This document shows positions 44,266 through 56,443 of a DNA stretch of 64,000 bases, in pieces; the first letter of the stretch is position 1, and the number at the start of each line of letters is the position of its first letter. The notes under the pieces were generated by a model, which saw only the letters and a program-made list of their open reading frames with translations, had not been told where the DNA came from and did not search any database. Origin of the DNA: Citrobacter sp. 18056 (lineage in GTDB: Bacteria > Pseudomonadota > Gammaproteobacteria > Enterobacterales > Enterobacteriaceae); assembly GCA_902706235.1 (NCBI GenBank), contig CACSJR010000012.1, forward strand, positions 1-64,000, in the 5' to 3' direction. The position numbers and the translations under genes are program-made.

Positions 44266-44826
44266 TTAGTCAGTCAGTGGAATGACAATCTCGCCCGGTT
44301 TCACTTCAATGCCTTTGGCGTATTTCTTCGCCAGCGCCTCGCCTTCGCTTGCGTCTTCACGCAGAACGTAGGCCGGCTGCTTGTTGAAGTAGCTCCGCAG
44401 TGACTGGTTCAGGTACGGCATCATGGTTTGCACCACCGACTGCATCTTTTCAGGCTCCACTTTTGCATCGACCACTTCCATTTCCTGCAGGAAGATAGCG
44501 CCTTTTTCTTTATTAAAGACGGGCAGCGCTTTCAGCTTCAGGTTAATCGTTGCTTTCTGATTACCAAACAGTGAGCTCATATCGAGGTTCGCGACGCCGG
44601 TCAGCGTGATTTTATTCGGTTCTTCGCGGCCAATGGCACTGGAAAGGTTAGTCAGCACAATGTGTGCATCAGCCACACCCGGCAGGCCAATATCTTTCGA
44701 GAAATTGTTTCGCTTTTGCAGTGCCTGATTAATTTCTTGCTCACTCACGGTGTATTGCGTGAGCTGGTTACAGCCTACCAGCAGGACGCTCACAGTCAGT
44801 GCGGCGACCATCAACAACTTTTTCAT
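44266..44826 (-). CDS. yceB: Lipoprotein YceB (DUF1439)
   Basis: 186 aa from MKKLLMVAALTVSVLLVGC, with a clear lipobox LVGC at residues 16-19. The mature part resembles tubular lipid-binding DUF1439 proteins. Function unknown. In E. coli grxB and mdtH lie between yceB and rimJ; here only a broken mdtH is present, 106 bases away. Confidence 0.93.
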   Translation of the reverse strand: MKKLLMVAALTVSVLLVGCNQLTQYTVSEQEINQALQKRNNFSKDIGLPGVADAHIVLTNLSSAIGREEPNKITLTGVANLDMSSLFGNQKATINLKLKALPVFNKEKGAIFLQEMEVVDAKVEPEKMQSVVQTMMPYLNQSLRSYFNKQPAYVLREDASEGEALAKKYAKGIEVKPGEIVIPLTD

Positions 44827-44932
44827 GGGTTTCCTTAACATGTTGCTTTTGACTCATCCTGACACAAAGCAGCATGCCCTGTCAGCCTAATGCGTACCAG
44901 CAGAATCCGCTGAATTGTTACTACAATTAACA

Positions 44933-45516
44933 TCAGGCACCGGGTTCGACCATCCCGGTTGTCGCGCGTTTAGTACTGAACTGCCACCACAGCGCCAGAA
45001 AAGTCATGAAGCCAATCGCACCGAACATCACCCAAGGCAGCTCCGGCTGCCAAGCAGCGCGCCAATTACCGCCCCGGCACTGTCCTGCATCATCAGCAGC
45101 GAGAAAAAGCGCCCGCGTTGATGCGGACGCACCAGTTTGACCACCAGCGCCGCTCGCGGTGGGTCGAACAACGTGCCGCCGAGGCCGGAAAGGATGCAAG
45201 AGAGCCACAGCATCCATGGTTCATGCGCGATGGCCATGGTGATGAATCCAGCGGCACGCATCAGCATACCGGTGACGATCATCGGTTTAGCGCCGAAGCG
45301 GTCGGCTATCGCGCCGCCAAAAATACCTAAACCTTGCTGAACGAGCTGACGCAGCCCAAGGGCAATGCCGACCATCAGCGCGGCCCAGCCCATCTGGTCG
45401 ACAAAGCGAATGGAAATTAATGGGAAAACGACAAAAAAGCCGAGAACAACCAGCATGTTATCGACAAGCAGGAAATATTTTCCCAGGCTGCGAGCCTGTG
45501 AGATGCGCGATGACAT
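44933..45516 (-). pseudogene. mdtH: mdtH multidrug MFS transporter, internal deletion with frameshift
   Basis: The first 157 residues ([20 protein letters not shown]... to [13 protein letters not shown]) match E. coli MdtH closely, including motif [12 protein letters not shown]. Then the frame shifts and stops after five foreign residues (RSCLG). In another frame the sequence continues as [14 protein letters not shown] to the normal C-terminus (38 residues). The family length is about 402 aa, so roughly 207 residues of the middle are missing, along with the reading frame. The join shows a CAGC that could be left from recombination between short repeats. The start with GGAGGGG is intact. A working efflux pump cannot be made. 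Confidence 0.93.
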
Positions 45517-45739
45517 TTCCCCTCCAGGGGAATGAAACGGTGAGAGGCTACCATTCTACCGTTTGAAGGCTGATTTTTAGGGGCTGCGGGCAACAATATT
45601 TTTTTATCAAAAGACTATTTTGATAGAGTTTATTTATCGAAAAGCGGAAGTGCCTCAGAAAAACGTATGTCGCTGTTTTCACAAGGTGGCGACAGGCAGG
45701 TATAGTGAAGGTAATGGCGGTTTGAAGGAGTGGGGGAAG

Positions 45740-46324
45740 ATGTTTGGCTATCGCAGTAACGTGCCGAAAGTGCGCTTAACAACAGACCGTCTGGTGGTGC
45801 GTCTGGTCCATGACCGCGACGCCTGGCGGCTCGCCGATTATTACGCGGAAAATAAAACGTTCCTGAAACCCTGGGAACCGGTCCGGGATGACAGTCATTG
45901 CTATCCCTCTGGCTGGCAGGCGCGCTTGTCGATGATCAGCGAGTTTCACAAACAGGGATCCGCGTTTTACTTTGTGTTGCTTGACCCGGAAGAAAAAGAA
46001 ATTGTCGGCGTGGCCAACTTCTCAAACGTGGTACGTGGCTCGTTTCATGCCTGTTATCTGGGGTATTCCATCGGTGAAAAATGGCAGGGGCAGGGGTTGA
46101 TGTACGAAGCGCTGACCTCCGCCATTCGCTACATGCAGCGCACCCAGCATATACACCGCATTATGGCCAACTATATGCCGCACAATCAGCGCAGCGGCGC
46201 GCTTTTGGCCAAACTCGGATTTGAAAAAGAAGGATTCGCCAAAGACTATCTGCTGATTGACGGACAGTGGCGGGACCACGTTCTGACGGCGCTCACCACA
46301 CGCGAGTGGACGGCGGGTCGATAA
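45740..46324 (+). CDS. rimJ: Ribosomal protein uS5 alanine N-acetyltransferase RimJ
   Basis: 194 aa from [13 protein letters not shown] with a GGGGGAAG ribosome site; matches E. coli length. GNAT fold: the acetyl-CoA binding loop is in [17 protein letters not shown], followed by [17 protein letters not shown]. It acetylates the N-terminal alanine of uS5 and helps 30S assembly. First of a rightward group rimJ-yceH-yceM-murJ. Confidence 0.94.
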   Translation: MFGYRSNVPKVRLTTDRLVVRLVHDRDAWRLADYYAENKTFLKPWEPVRDDSHCYPSGWQARLSMISEFHKQGSAFYFVLLDPEEKEIVGVANFSNVVRGSFHACYLGYSIGEKWQGQGLMYEALTSAIRYMQRTQHIHRIMANYMPHNQRSGALLAKLGFEKEGFAKDYLLIDGQWRDHVLTALTTREWTAGR

Positions 46325-46333
46325 GGAGAAATC

Positions 46334-46981
46334 ATGAAGTATCAATTAACGGCGCTTGAAGCGCGTGTGATTGGCTGCCTGCTGGAAAAGCAGGTCACCA
46401 CGCCGGAGCAGTATCCGTTGTCGGTCAACGCCGTCACCCTGGCCTGTAATCAGAAAAGTAACCGCGAGCCGGTGATGACGCTCAGCGAAAACGAGGTGCA
46501 GGACTTACTCGATCAGCTGGTGAAACGCCATTATCTGCGCACCGTCAGCGGGTTTGGCAACCGGGTGACCAAATACGAACAGCGATTCTGCAATTCCGAA
46601 TTTGGCGATTTGAAGCTCAGTACCGCGGAAGTGGCGCTGGTGACCACGCTGCTGCTGCGCGGCGCGCAGACGCCGGGCGAACTGCGCAGTCGCGGCCAGC
46701 GGATGCATGAATTTGCGGACATGGCCGAAGTCGAAAACGCGCTGGAAAATCTGAGCAATCGTGAAGACGGGCCGTTTGTAGCGCGTTTACCGCGCGAACC
46801 GGGCAAGCGCGAACAGCGGTTTATGCATCTGTTTAGCGGTGATGTTGAAAACGCCGCTGTCAGCGTAGAGGCTGAAACGCCGGAGACACACAGCCTGGTG
46901 GCGCGCGTCGACGCGCTGGAGAACGAAGTTGAAGAACTTAAGCAGCGCCTCGATTCCTTACTGGCACATTTGGGAGATTAA
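46334..46981 (+). CDS. yceH: UPF0502 protein YceH (DUF480)
   Basis: 215 aa. Two winged-helix-like DUF480 repeats are seen ([55 protein letters not shown]), and the end forms a coiled coil ([22 protein letters not shown]). Conserved in enterics with no known biochemical role; probably DNA-binding. It starts 9 bases after rimJ and 2 bases separate it from yceM. Confidence 0.92.
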   Translation: MKYQLTALEARVIGCLLEKQVTTPEQYPLSVNAVTLACNQKSNREPVMTLSENEVQDLLDQLVKRHYLRTVSGFGNRVTKYEQRFCNSEFGDLKLSTAEVALVTTLLLRGAQTPGELRSRGQRMHEFADMAEVENALENLSNREDGPFVARLPREPGKREQRFMHLFSGDVENAAVSVEAETPETHSLVARVDALENEVEELKQRLDSLLAHLGD

Positions 46982-46983
46982 GC

Positions 46984-47910
46984 GTGACCGCGAAACTTCG
47001 AATTGGCGTGGTGGGCCTCGGTGGCATCGCGCAAAAAGCGTGGCTGCCGGTGCTGAGCGCCGCAACAGACTGGACGCTGCAGGCGGCCTGGTCGCCGGGG
47101 CGTGAAAAAGCGCAGCGCGTGTGTGAAACCTACCGCATTCCGCTGGCGGATTCGCTGGCGCATCTGGCGTCCCAGTGCGATGCGGTGTTCGTGCATAGCT
47201 CAACCGCCACGCATTATACGGTGGTCAGCGAACTACTGAACGCCGGCGTTCACGTCTGCGTTGATAAACCGCTGGCGGAAAAACTTAGCGATGCGATGCG
47301 CCTGATTGAACTGGCCGAGAAGAAAAAGCTCACGCTGATGGTTGGCTTCAACCGACGATTTGCGCCGTTGTATCAGGAGTTGAAAACCAATCTGGCCGAT
47401 GGCGCATCGCTGCGGATGGACAAACACCGGAGCAACAGCGTCGGGCCAAACGATCTGCGATTCACCCTGCTGGATGATTATCTGCACGTGGTGGATACCG
47501 CGTTATGGCTGGCAGGCGGAAATCCGCAGCTGAGCGGCGGTTTACTGCAAACCACCGACCAGGGCGAAATGCTGTACGCCGAGCACCATTTCAGCCTGCC
47601 GCAGATGCAAATTACCACCAGTATGCATCGCCGCGCGGGCAGCCAGCGTGAGTGGGTCCAGGCGGTGACCGACGGCGGGCTTATCGACATTACCGATATG
47701 CGTGACTGGCGGGAAGAGCGGGGCGCTGGCGTGATTGTACGTCCGGCATCCGGCTGGCAAACCACCCTCGAACAGCGTGGTTTTGCGGGCTGCGCGCGTC
47801 ACTTTATCGAATGCGTGCAAAATCAGACGGTTCCGCAAACCGCCGGTGAGCAGGCAATTGCCGCCCAGTGCATCGTCGAAAAGCTGTGGCAGGAAGCAAT
47901 AAGTGAGTAA
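46984..47910 (+). CDS. yceM: Gfo/Idh/MocA-family oxidoreductase YceM (MviM)
   Basis: 308 aa, start GTG (46984). N-terminal Rossmann fold with GLGGIAQKAW at residues 11-20 and the family's CVDKPLAEKL motif around 90-100, where the lysine is the catalytic EKP-type residue (here DKP). A putative NAD(P)-dependent sugar or cyclitol dehydrogenase; substrate unknown. It precedes murJ, hence its older name mviM. Confidence 0.92.
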   Translation: MTAKLRIGVVGLGGIAQKAWLPVLSAATDWTLQAAWSPGREKAQRVCETYRIPLADSLAHLASQCDAVFVHSSTATHYTVVSELLNAGVHVCVDKPLAEKLSDAMRLIELAEKKKLTLMVGFNRRFAPLYQELKTNLADGASLRMDKHRSNSVGPNDLRFTLLDDYLHVVDTALWLAGGNPQLSGGLLQTTDQGEMLYAEHHFSLPQMQITTSMHRRAGSQREWVQAVTDGGLIDITDMRDWREERGAGVIVRPASGWQTTLEQRGFAGCARHFIECVQNQTVPQTAGEQAIAAQCIVEKLWQEAISE

Positions 47911-47936
47911 GAGGCTGTAACAACTGCCAGTAGTAA

Positions 47937-49562
<1,626 letters not shown>

Positions 49563-49650
49563 ACGGGAAATCAGTGGGAAGAGTGACAACAAAGCGCAGG
49601 GCATTGGCCGGGATTCACGGCAATGCCACCTGCTGTTTAAGACGGGAAGT

Positions 49651-50073
49651 TTAAACGGAGAACTTCTTGCCACCGCGTGGGGTAGACGAGGTTTGACCAT
49701 CTTTGCCGTACAGCGTCGGTTCCTGATGCGGTTTTAGCACCTGCAACGCCTGCTGGTTACGCTCAATCTGGCCTTCCAGCAGCCAGCCGTTGTGCTGATT
49801 AAGGTCGCGCAAATGCTGGGTCTTTTCGGTAATGGTCTGCCAGCGTTCCGCGACGTCATCATTGGCACAGCGCTGCGCTTCCTGCTCCAGGCGGCGCTGT
49901 TTTTCCAGGTAATCCAGCGTTGCCAGCAACGAGCTTTTCTCTTCGGTAATACGCTGCAGGGCGCTGCTGTTTACGCTGCCCGCAGAGAGCTGTTGCTGCT
50001 CGGCATCCATCACCTCTTTCAGCGAGTTCAGGATGACTGTCATATGATCCAGTATTTCTGACAGACGACTCAT
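49651..50073 (-). CDS. flgN: Flagellar export chaperone FlgN
   Basis: 140-aa alpha-helical chaperone for the hook-associated proteins FlgK and FlgL. Heptad-like helices cover most of the length (LSEILDHMTVILNSLKEVMDAEQQQL). It follows flgM with 4 bases between. Confidence 0.93.
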   Translation of the reverse strand: MSRLSEILDHMTVILNSLKEVMDAEQQQLSAGSVNSSALQRITEEKSSLLATLDYLEKQRRLEQEAQRCANDDVAERWQTITEKTQHLRDLNQHNGWLLEGQIERNQQALQVLKPHQEPTLYGKDGQTSSTPRGGKKFSV

Positions 50074-50077
50074 TCTG

Positions 50078-50374
50078 TTATTTACTCTGCTGCAGCCAGC
50101 TCTGGGTATCCGAAATCAACGAATCGGCAATTTTGCCGGTATCCATTTTCAGCTCACCGTTACGGATAGCGGTTTTCATGGCCTCGACGCGTTCCATATT
50201 GATATCGCTGTTGCGCGGTTGCATCAGGCTTGATTGCGCTTCGCTTAGCGTCACGTTAGTGCTGTTCGCGGTCGACGATTTGTCCAGACGGGCTTTCTGC
50301 GCCTGGGCTTCATTCGGCTCACGCGACTGGACGGCGTTAACGGGCTTCAGGGGCGATGTACGATCAATACTCAT
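50078..50374 (-). CDS. flgM: Anti-sigma-28 factor FlgM
   Basis: 98 aa. The C-terminal half ([25 protein letters not shown]) is the FliA-binding region. FlgM holds sigma-28 until the hook is finished and is then secreted. It has a sigma-28 promoter of its own just upstream and can also be read from the flgA promoter. Confidence 0.94.
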   Translation of the reverse strand: MSIDRTSPLKPVNAVQSREPNEAQAQKARLDKSSTANSTNVTLSEAQSSLMQPRNSDINMERVEAMKTAIRNGELKMDTGKIADSLISDTQSWLQQSK

Positions 50375-50434
50375 TGTCCTGTCCTCATCGAGGTTTCGTG
50401 GCGTTACTGCCTGCCATCATCACTTGTTTATTAT

Positions 50435-50461
50435 TTATCGGCAGGCTCTGCAGAATCTTTA
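50435..50461 (-). promoter_or_regulatory. Sigma-28 (FliA) promoter of flgM
   Basis: Minus strand TAAAGATT, 11 bases, GCCGATAA. The -10 is perfect and the -35 is one or two bases off TAAAGTTT. It overlaps the 3' end of flgA. Confidence 0.9.
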
Positions 50462-50467
50462 TATGCA

Positions 50468-51127
50468 TTATAGATTAATCAGAATATTCCCATCCGAATC
50501 CACCTGACCGCTCACCACCTGGCCTGACGGCATTCTAACGCGAGCGTTTTGGGCGACGGCGGCATTGTTTAACGCCTGGCCTTCGCCATTGACGCTAAAG
50601 CCATCGCCACTGGCAATGACCTGGACTTTTTGCCCGGCTTTTACGCGCCAGGACTGGCGTAACATCGACAGCTGAATGGCCTGTCCGGGTGCCAGGTCAC
50701 GCATAGTCACCGCATCCTGCGCCTGGTTTATATCAAGCATGGTGCGTGGCGGCAACTGGTCGAGACGTCCACGTTTCAGCGCTACGCTGCCGGGTTGTAG
50801 GACCGCACCGCGTGGCACAGACTGCGCAGCCACCACATAATTCCCTGTCGCTTCAACCATCACCTGAATGTATTTTTTTTCCGCTGCGCACTGCGCTACG
50901 ACGGTCTGATTTCCCCACAGACGGGTATTGCCCATCACGGTTAACGCAGGCTGTTCACACTGCGGTAGCTGCGTGTCAGGGCTGCGCACGTTAACCACCA
51001 CCGAATCACTGAAGCCTGCAAGGCGATGGCTGAAAAAATCCGTCAGCTGCTGGGTGAGATCCTGCGCCATGGCCGCCGGGCTCAGGAGTGCAAACGTCAG
51101 CGTGAGGGTGCTCTTCAGGTTTCGCAT
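50468..51127 (-). CDS. flgA: Flagellar P-ring assembly chaperone FlgA
   Basis: 219 aa with signal peptide (MRNLKSTLTLTFALLSPAAMA). The periplasmic part ends with an SAF/ChapFlgA domain (VPRGAVLQPGSVALKRG, KAGQKVQVIASGDGFSVNGEGQALN). It helps FlgI assemble into the P ring. It heads flgAMN and is divergent from flgB; the 160-base gap should hold the FlhDC-dependent class 2 promoters. Confidence 0.94.
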   Translation of the reverse strand: MRNLKSTLTLTFALLSPAAMAQDLTQQLTDFFSHRLAGFSDSVVVNVRSPDTQLPQCEQPALTVMGNTRLWGNQTVVAQCAAEKKYIQVMVEATGNYVVAAQSVPRGAVLQPGSVALKRGRLDQLPPRTMLDINQAQDAVTMRDLAPGQAIQLSMLRQSWRVKAGQKVQVIASGDGFSVNGEGQALNNAAVAQNARVRMPSGQVVSGQVDSDGNILINL

Positions 51128-51287
51128 TGCTATCTCCGGTTTGTCAGGGAATAGCCGAATTTTACCTGTTAACGAAGAGCATCAACGCAACAAATAGCGA
51201 TGCATTTTGCTTTTATTCCGACGATGGCGGCCAAAAATTGGGATTAATCTGAACGCTGAATGAACTATTGCCATCAGCGGAGGAGAC
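51128..51287. promoter_or_regulatory. Divergent class 2 promoter region flgA / flgB
   Basis: 160 bases between the two flagellar operons. In E. coli FlhD4C2 binds here and drives both sides; I could not mark the boxes with certainty. Confidence 0.5.
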
Positions 51288-51701
51288 ATGCTCGATAAAC
51301 TCGACGCCGCGCTACGTTTTCAACAGGAAGCGTTGAACCTGCGCGCCCAGCGTCAGGAAATCCTGGCCTCAAACATTGCTAACGCCGATACCCCGGGGTA
51401 TCAGGCGCGCGATGTCGATTTTGCGTCAGAACTGAAAAAAGTGATGGAAAGCGGGCGCGCGGAAACCAGCAGCGTGTCACTCACGCTGACCTCCGAACGC
51501 CATATTCCAGCCCAGGCGATGTCCGCCCCTTCTGTAGACCTGATGTATCGGGTACCTGACCAGCCATCAATGGACGGCAACACCGTCGATATGGACCGGG
51601 AGCGCACGCAATTCGCCGATAACAGCCTGCAATACCAGACCGGCTTGACCGTGTTGGGTGGGCAAATCCGCAGCATGATGACCGTGCTACAGGGGAACTA
51701 A
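51288..51701 (+). CDS. flgB: Flagellar proximal rod protein FlgB
   Basis: 137 aa. N-terminal rod motif [23 protein letters not shown]. It is exported by the flagellar type III system without a cleaved signal, and forms the inner rod with FlgC and FlgF. First gene of flgBCDEFGHIJ. Confidence 0.95.
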   Translation: MLDKLDAALRFQQEALNLRAQRQEILASNIANADTPGYQARDVDFASELKKVMESGRAETSSVSLTLTSERHIPAQAMSAPSVDLMYRVPDQPSMDGNTVDMDRERTQFADNSLQYQTGLTVLGGQIRSMMTVLQGN

Positions 51702-51704
51702 TTC

Positions 51705-52109
51705 ATGGCTCTACTGAATATTTTTGACGTTGCCGGTTCGGCGCTGACGGCGCAGTCCAAGCGCCTGAACGTCGCCGCCAGTAACCTCGCCAACGCCGAT
51801 AGCGTCACCGGCCCGGACGGTCAACCGTACCGCGCCAAACAGGTGGTGTTCCAGGTTGATGCGCCAACAGGGGCAGCGACCGGCGGCGTAAAAGTGGCCG
51901 ATGTGGTGGAAAGTCAGGACCCGTTCAAGCTGGTATACCAGCCGGGCAATCCGCTGGCGGATGCTAAAGGATACGTGAAGATGCCGAACGTCGATGTGGT
52001 CGAGGAAATGGTCAACACCATGTCCGCTTCCCGCAGCTACCAGGCCAACGTTGAAGTACTCAACACCGTCAAGAGCATGATGCTCAAAACGCTGACCCTC
52101 GGTCAGTAA
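51705..52109 (+). CDS. flgC: Flagellar proximal rod protein FlgC
   Basis: 134 aa with the rod/hook N-terminal motif ([19 protein letters not shown]) and the C-terminal [21 protein letters not shown]. It starts 3 bases after flgB. Confidence 0.95.
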   Translation: MALLNIFDVAGSALTAQSKRLNVAASNLANADSVTGPDGQPYRAKQVVFQVDAPTGAATGGVKVADVVESQDPFKLVYQPGNPLADAKGYVKMPNVDVVEEMVNTMSASRSYQANVEVLNTVKSMMLKTLTLGQ

Positions 52110-52120
52110 CGGAGATAACG

Positions 52121-52813
52121 ATGTCTATTGCCGTGAATGTGAATGACCCGACCAGCACGGGCGCAACCACCACAGCGACCAGTGGCAGTCTGACGACCAG
52201 TAATGCGTCGGACCTGCAAAGCAGCTTCCTGACGCTGCTGGTGGCTCAGCTGAAAAACCAGGACCCGACCAATCCAATGGACAACAGTCAGCTGACTTCT
52301 CAGCTGGCGCAGATCAGCACCGTCAGCGGGATTGAGAAGCTCAACACCACGCTCGGGTCTATCTCCGGACAGATTGATAATAGCCAGTCTTTACAGGCCA
52401 CCTCGCTGATTGGTCACGGGGTGATGATCCCTGGCTCCGTGGTGCTTGCAGGCTCGGATACCGACGGCAATGCCAGCACTACACCGTTTGGCGTTGAGCT
52501 GACCCAGGCCGCCGACAAAGCCACCGCGACCGTCACCGACGCCAGCGGCAAAGTGATCCGCACCATGGATCTCGGCAGCCTCACCGCAGGCGTTCACAGC
52601 TTTACCTGGGACGGTACCGCCGCTGATGGCTCTACCGTCCCGGATGGCGCATATAACGTCTCGATTGCCGCCAGCACCAACGGCACGCAGCTGGTGGCTC
52701 AACCGCTCCAGTTCGCACTGGTGCAAGGTGTGACGAAGGGAAGCAGCGGTAATCTGCTGGATCTCGGAACGTATGGCACCACCACGCTCGACGAAGTTCG
52801 TCAGATTATTTAA
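52121..52813 (+). CDS. flgD: Flagellar hook cap / scaffold FlgD
   Basis: 230 aa. The N-terminal conserved FLTLLVAQLKNQDPTNPMDN is followed by FlgD Ig-like and Tudor-like domains (DGTAADGSTVPDGAYNVSI). It caps the growing hook and is lost when the hook is complete. Confidence 0.95.
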   Translation: MSIAVNVNDPTSTGATTTATSGSLTTSNASDLQSSFLTLLVAQLKNQDPTNPMDNSQLTSQLAQISTVSGIEKLNTTLGSISGQIDNSQSLQATSLIGHGVMIPGSVVLAGSDTDGNASTTPFGVELTQAADKATATVTDASGKVIRTMDLGSLTAGVHSFTWDGTAADGSTVPDGAYNVSIAASTNGTQLVAQPLQFALVQGVTKGSSGNLLDLGTYGTTTLDEVRQII

Positions 52814-52840
52814 GCCTTCAACCTTATCAGGAGTTAAGAC

Positions 52841-54103
52841 ATGGCCTTTTCTCAAGCGGTCAGCGGCCTGAACGCTGCGTCCACCAACCTCGACGTGATT
52901 GGCAACAACATCGCCAACTCCGCGACCTACGGCTTTAAAGCCGGTACCGCCTCGTTCGCCGATATGTTTGCCGGTTCTAAAGTCGGCCTTGGCGTAAAAG
53001 TCGCGGGTATCACCCAGGACTTTAACGACGGCACCACCACCAGTACGGGTCGTGCGCTCGACGTGGCTATCAGCCAGAGCGGCTTCTTCCGTATGACCGA
53101 CGCCAACGGCTCCGTGTATTACAGCCGTAACGGTCAGTTCAAACTGGACGAAAACCGTAATCTGGTGAACATGCAGGGCCTGCAGTTGACCGGCTATCCG
53201 GCCACCGGCACGCCGCCGACCATCCAGCAGGGCGCGAACCCGGTTGGCTTAAGCATTCCGAACACCCTGATGGCGGCGAAAGCGACCTCGACGGCGGCAA
53301 TGCAAATCAACCTGAACTCCACCGATGCGGTACCGACGAAAACGCCGTTCGATGCCACCAACGCGGATACCTATAACAAGAAAGGCACCGTGACGGTGTT
53401 CGACAGTCTGGGTAACTCCCACGACATGAACATCTATTACGTCAAAACCGACGCTAACACCTGGGATGTGTATACCCAGGATTCGAGCGTGGCCGCTGCG
53501 GCTGGGGGGCAGAAGCCGCAGGCGCAGATGCAATTCAATGATAATGGGACGCTGGAAGGCGTTGCGAAATACAACGCGGCTGGTGAGTTGCAGCCATTGG
53601 TTCCGGGCGCACAACCGGAGATTACCCTCAACCTGGCTTCCCTGAACGGCTCCGCTGACAGCACCTTCCAGCTGAGTTTCCAGAACTCCATGCAGCAGAA
53701 CACCGGCTCAAACGATATCGTCGCTACCAACCAGAACGGCTACAAGCCGGGCAACCTGGTGAGCTATCAGATTAACGACGACGGTACCGTGGTCGGGAAC
53801 TATTCCAACGAGCAAAACCAGCTGCTGGGCCAAATCACGCTGGCGAACTTCGCCAACAACGAAGGTCTGCAATCTGAAGGCGATAACGTCTGGTCAGCGA
53901 CGCAGTCTTCCGGCGTGGCGTTGCTTGGCACCGCAGGCACCGGCAATTTCGGCACCCTGACTAACGGCGCGCTGGAAGCATCCAATGTCGATCTGAGTAA
54001 AGAACTGGTGAACATGATTGTCGCGCAGCGTAACTATCAGTCGAACGCGCAGACCATCAAAACCCAGGATCAGATCCTCAATACCCTGGTTAACCTGCGC
54101 TAA
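52841..54103 (+). CDS. flgE: Flagellar hook protein FlgE
   Basis: 420 aa, slightly longer than the roughly 402 of E. coli; the extra length is in the central surface domains. Ends are conserved: AVSGLNAASTNLDVIGNNIA at the start and NMIVAQRNYQSNAQTIKTQD near the end. It polymerises as the curved hook. Confidence 0.95.
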   Translation: MAFSQAVSGLNAASTNLDVIGNNIANSATYGFKAGTASFADMFAGSKVGLGVKVAGITQDFNDGTTTSTGRALDVAISQSGFFRMTDANGSVYYSRNGQFKLDENRNLVNMQGLQLTGYPATGTPPTIQQGANPVGLSIPNTLMAAKATSTAAMQINLNSTDAVPTKTPFDATNADTYNKKGTVTVFDSLGNSHDMNIYYVKTDANTWDVYTQDSSVAAAAGGQKPQAQMQFNDNGTLEGVAKYNAAGELQPLVPGAQPEITLNLASLNGSADSTFQLSFQNSMQQNTGSNDIVATNQNGYKPGNLVSYQINDDGTVVGNYSNEQNQLLGQITLANFANNEGLQSEGDNVWSATQSSGVALLGTAGTGNFGTLTNGALEASNVDLSKELVNMIVAQRNYQSNAQTIKTQDQILNTLVNLR

Positions 54104-54123
54104 GCGCCTGACGGGACGGCTTC

Positions 54124-54882
54124 ATGGATCACGCAATATATACCGCGATGGGCGCGGCCAGCCAGACGATGGAAATGCAGGGTGTTACCGCGAGCAACCT
54201 CGCCAACACCTCCACGCCGGGCTTTCGCGCACAACTGACCGCACTGCGCGCCGTGCCAGTCAATGGCGAAACGTATCAGACCCGAACCCTGGTGACCGGC
54301 TCCACGCCAGGTGCCGACATGACGCCAGGTCAGCTTGACTACACCGCCCGTCCACTGGACGTGGCGTTACAGCAGGATGGCTGGCTAGCGGTGCAGGGCG
54401 CGGACGGTACGGAAGGCTACACCCGCAACGGTAACATTCAGGTGACACCTGGCGGTCAGTTGACCATTCAGGGCAATCCGGTGATTGGCGACGGCGGCGG
54501 TCCGGTGATGGTGCCGGAAGGCTCGCAGGTCACCATCGCAACCGACGGCACCATTTCGGCGCTGAACCCGGGCGACCCGGCGAACACCATTTCGCCCGTC
54601 GGCAAGCTGAAGCTGGTGAAAGCCGCCAATACTGAAGTCATTCGTGGTGACGACGGCATGTTCCGCTTAACGGCGGCCGCCCAGGCCACCCGCGGGCCGG
54701 TCCTGCAATCTGACCCGACAATCACTCTGCAATCCGGCGTGCTGGAAGGCAGTAACGTCAAACCGGTGGCGGCGATGGCTGACATGATTGCCAGCTCCCG
54801 ACGTTTTGAAATGCAGATGAAGGTGATTAGCAGCGTCGATGACAACGCCTCTAAAGCCAATCAGCTGTTATCGATGAGCTAA
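54124..54882 (+). CDS. flgF: Flagellar proximal rod protein FlgF
   Basis: 252 aa; rod motif MQGVTASNLANTSTPGFRAQL and C-terminal ALTERNATIVE of the FlgF/FlgG family (MADMIASSRRFEMQMKVISS). It forms the proximal rod. Confidence 0.94.
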   Translation: MDHAIYTAMGAASQTMEMQGVTASNLANTSTPGFRAQLTALRAVPVNGETYQTRTLVTGSTPGADMTPGQLDYTARPLDVALQQDGWLAVQGADGTEGYTRNGNIQVTPGGQLTIQGNPVIGDGGGPVMVPEGSQVTIATDGTISALNPGDPANTISPVGKLKLVKAANTEVIRGDDGMFRLTAAAQATRGPVLQSDPTITLQSGVLEGSNVKPVAAMADMIASSRRFEMQMKVISSVDDNASKANQLLSMS

Positions 54883-54885
54883 TAA

Positions 54886-55677
<792 letters not shown>

Positions 55678-55684
55678 GACGTCA

Positions 55685-55713
55685 CCGGTGCAGATTTCCT
55701 GCACCGGATTTTT
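55685..55713 (+). terminator. Terminator-like hairpin between flgG and flgH
   Basis: CCGGTGCAG, loop ATTTC, CTGCACCGG then ATTTTTG. Inside the flg operon it may lower expression of flgHIJ rather than end transcription fully. Confidence 0.6.
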
Positions 55714-55733
55714 GATTCAGAAGATAAAAAGCA

Positions 55734-56432
55734 ATGCAAAAAACCTCAGCGTTTCGTTATCCGCTTTTCGTGGTCCTGGCCCTGACACAGTCCGGATGCG
55801 CATTGATTCCCTCCAAACCGCTGGTGGAAGGGGCGACAACCGCACAGCCTGTTCCTGGCCCGGTGCCGGTGGTCAATGGCTCGATTTTCCAGAGCGCGCA
55901 GCCGATTAACTACGGCTATCAGCCGCTGTTCGAAGACCGACGCCCGCGCAATATTGGCGACACGCTGACCATCCAGCTGCAAGAAAACGTCAGCGCATCC
56001 AAGAGCTCGTCGGCGAATGCCAGCCGCGATGGCAAAACCAATTTCGGCTTCGACACCGTGCCGCGTTATCTGCAGGGCCTGTTTGGCAATGCGCGCGCCG
56101 ATGTGGACGCCTCTGGCGGCAACTCCTTTAACGGTAAAGGCGGCGCCAACGCCAGCAACACCTTCAGCGGAACGCTGACGGTCACCGTCGATCAGGTGCT
56201 CGCCAACGGCAACCTGCACGTGGTGGGCGAGAAACAAATCGCCATTAACCAGGGCACCGAATTCATTCGTTTCTCTGGCGTCGTGAACCCGCGCACCATC
56301 AGCGGCAGTAACACCGTGCCGTCGACCCAGGTGGCTGACGCTCGCATTGAGTACGTCGGTAACGGCTACATCAATGAAGCGCAGAACATGGGCTGGCTGC
56401 AGCGCTTCTTCCTTAACTTATCGCCGATGTAA
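55734..56432 (+). CDS. flgH: Flagellar L-ring lipoprotein FlgH
   Basis: 232 aa with lipoprotein signal peptide; the cysteine is in [13 protein letters not shown]. Conserved [23 protein letters not shown]. It forms the outer-membrane L ring around the distal rod. Confidence 0.95.
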   Translation: MQKTSAFRYPLFVVLALTQSGCALIPSKPLVEGATTAQPVPGPVPVVNGSIFQSAQPINYGYQPLFEDRRPRNIGDTLTIQLQENVSASKSSSANASRDGKTNFGFDTVPRYLQGLFGNARADVDASGGNSFNGKGGANASNTFSGTLTVTVDQVLANGNLHVVGEKQIAINQGTEFIRFSGVVNPRTISGSNTVPSTQVADARIEYVGNGYINEAQNMGWLQRFFLNLSPM

Positions 56433-56443
56433 CGAGGTGAATT

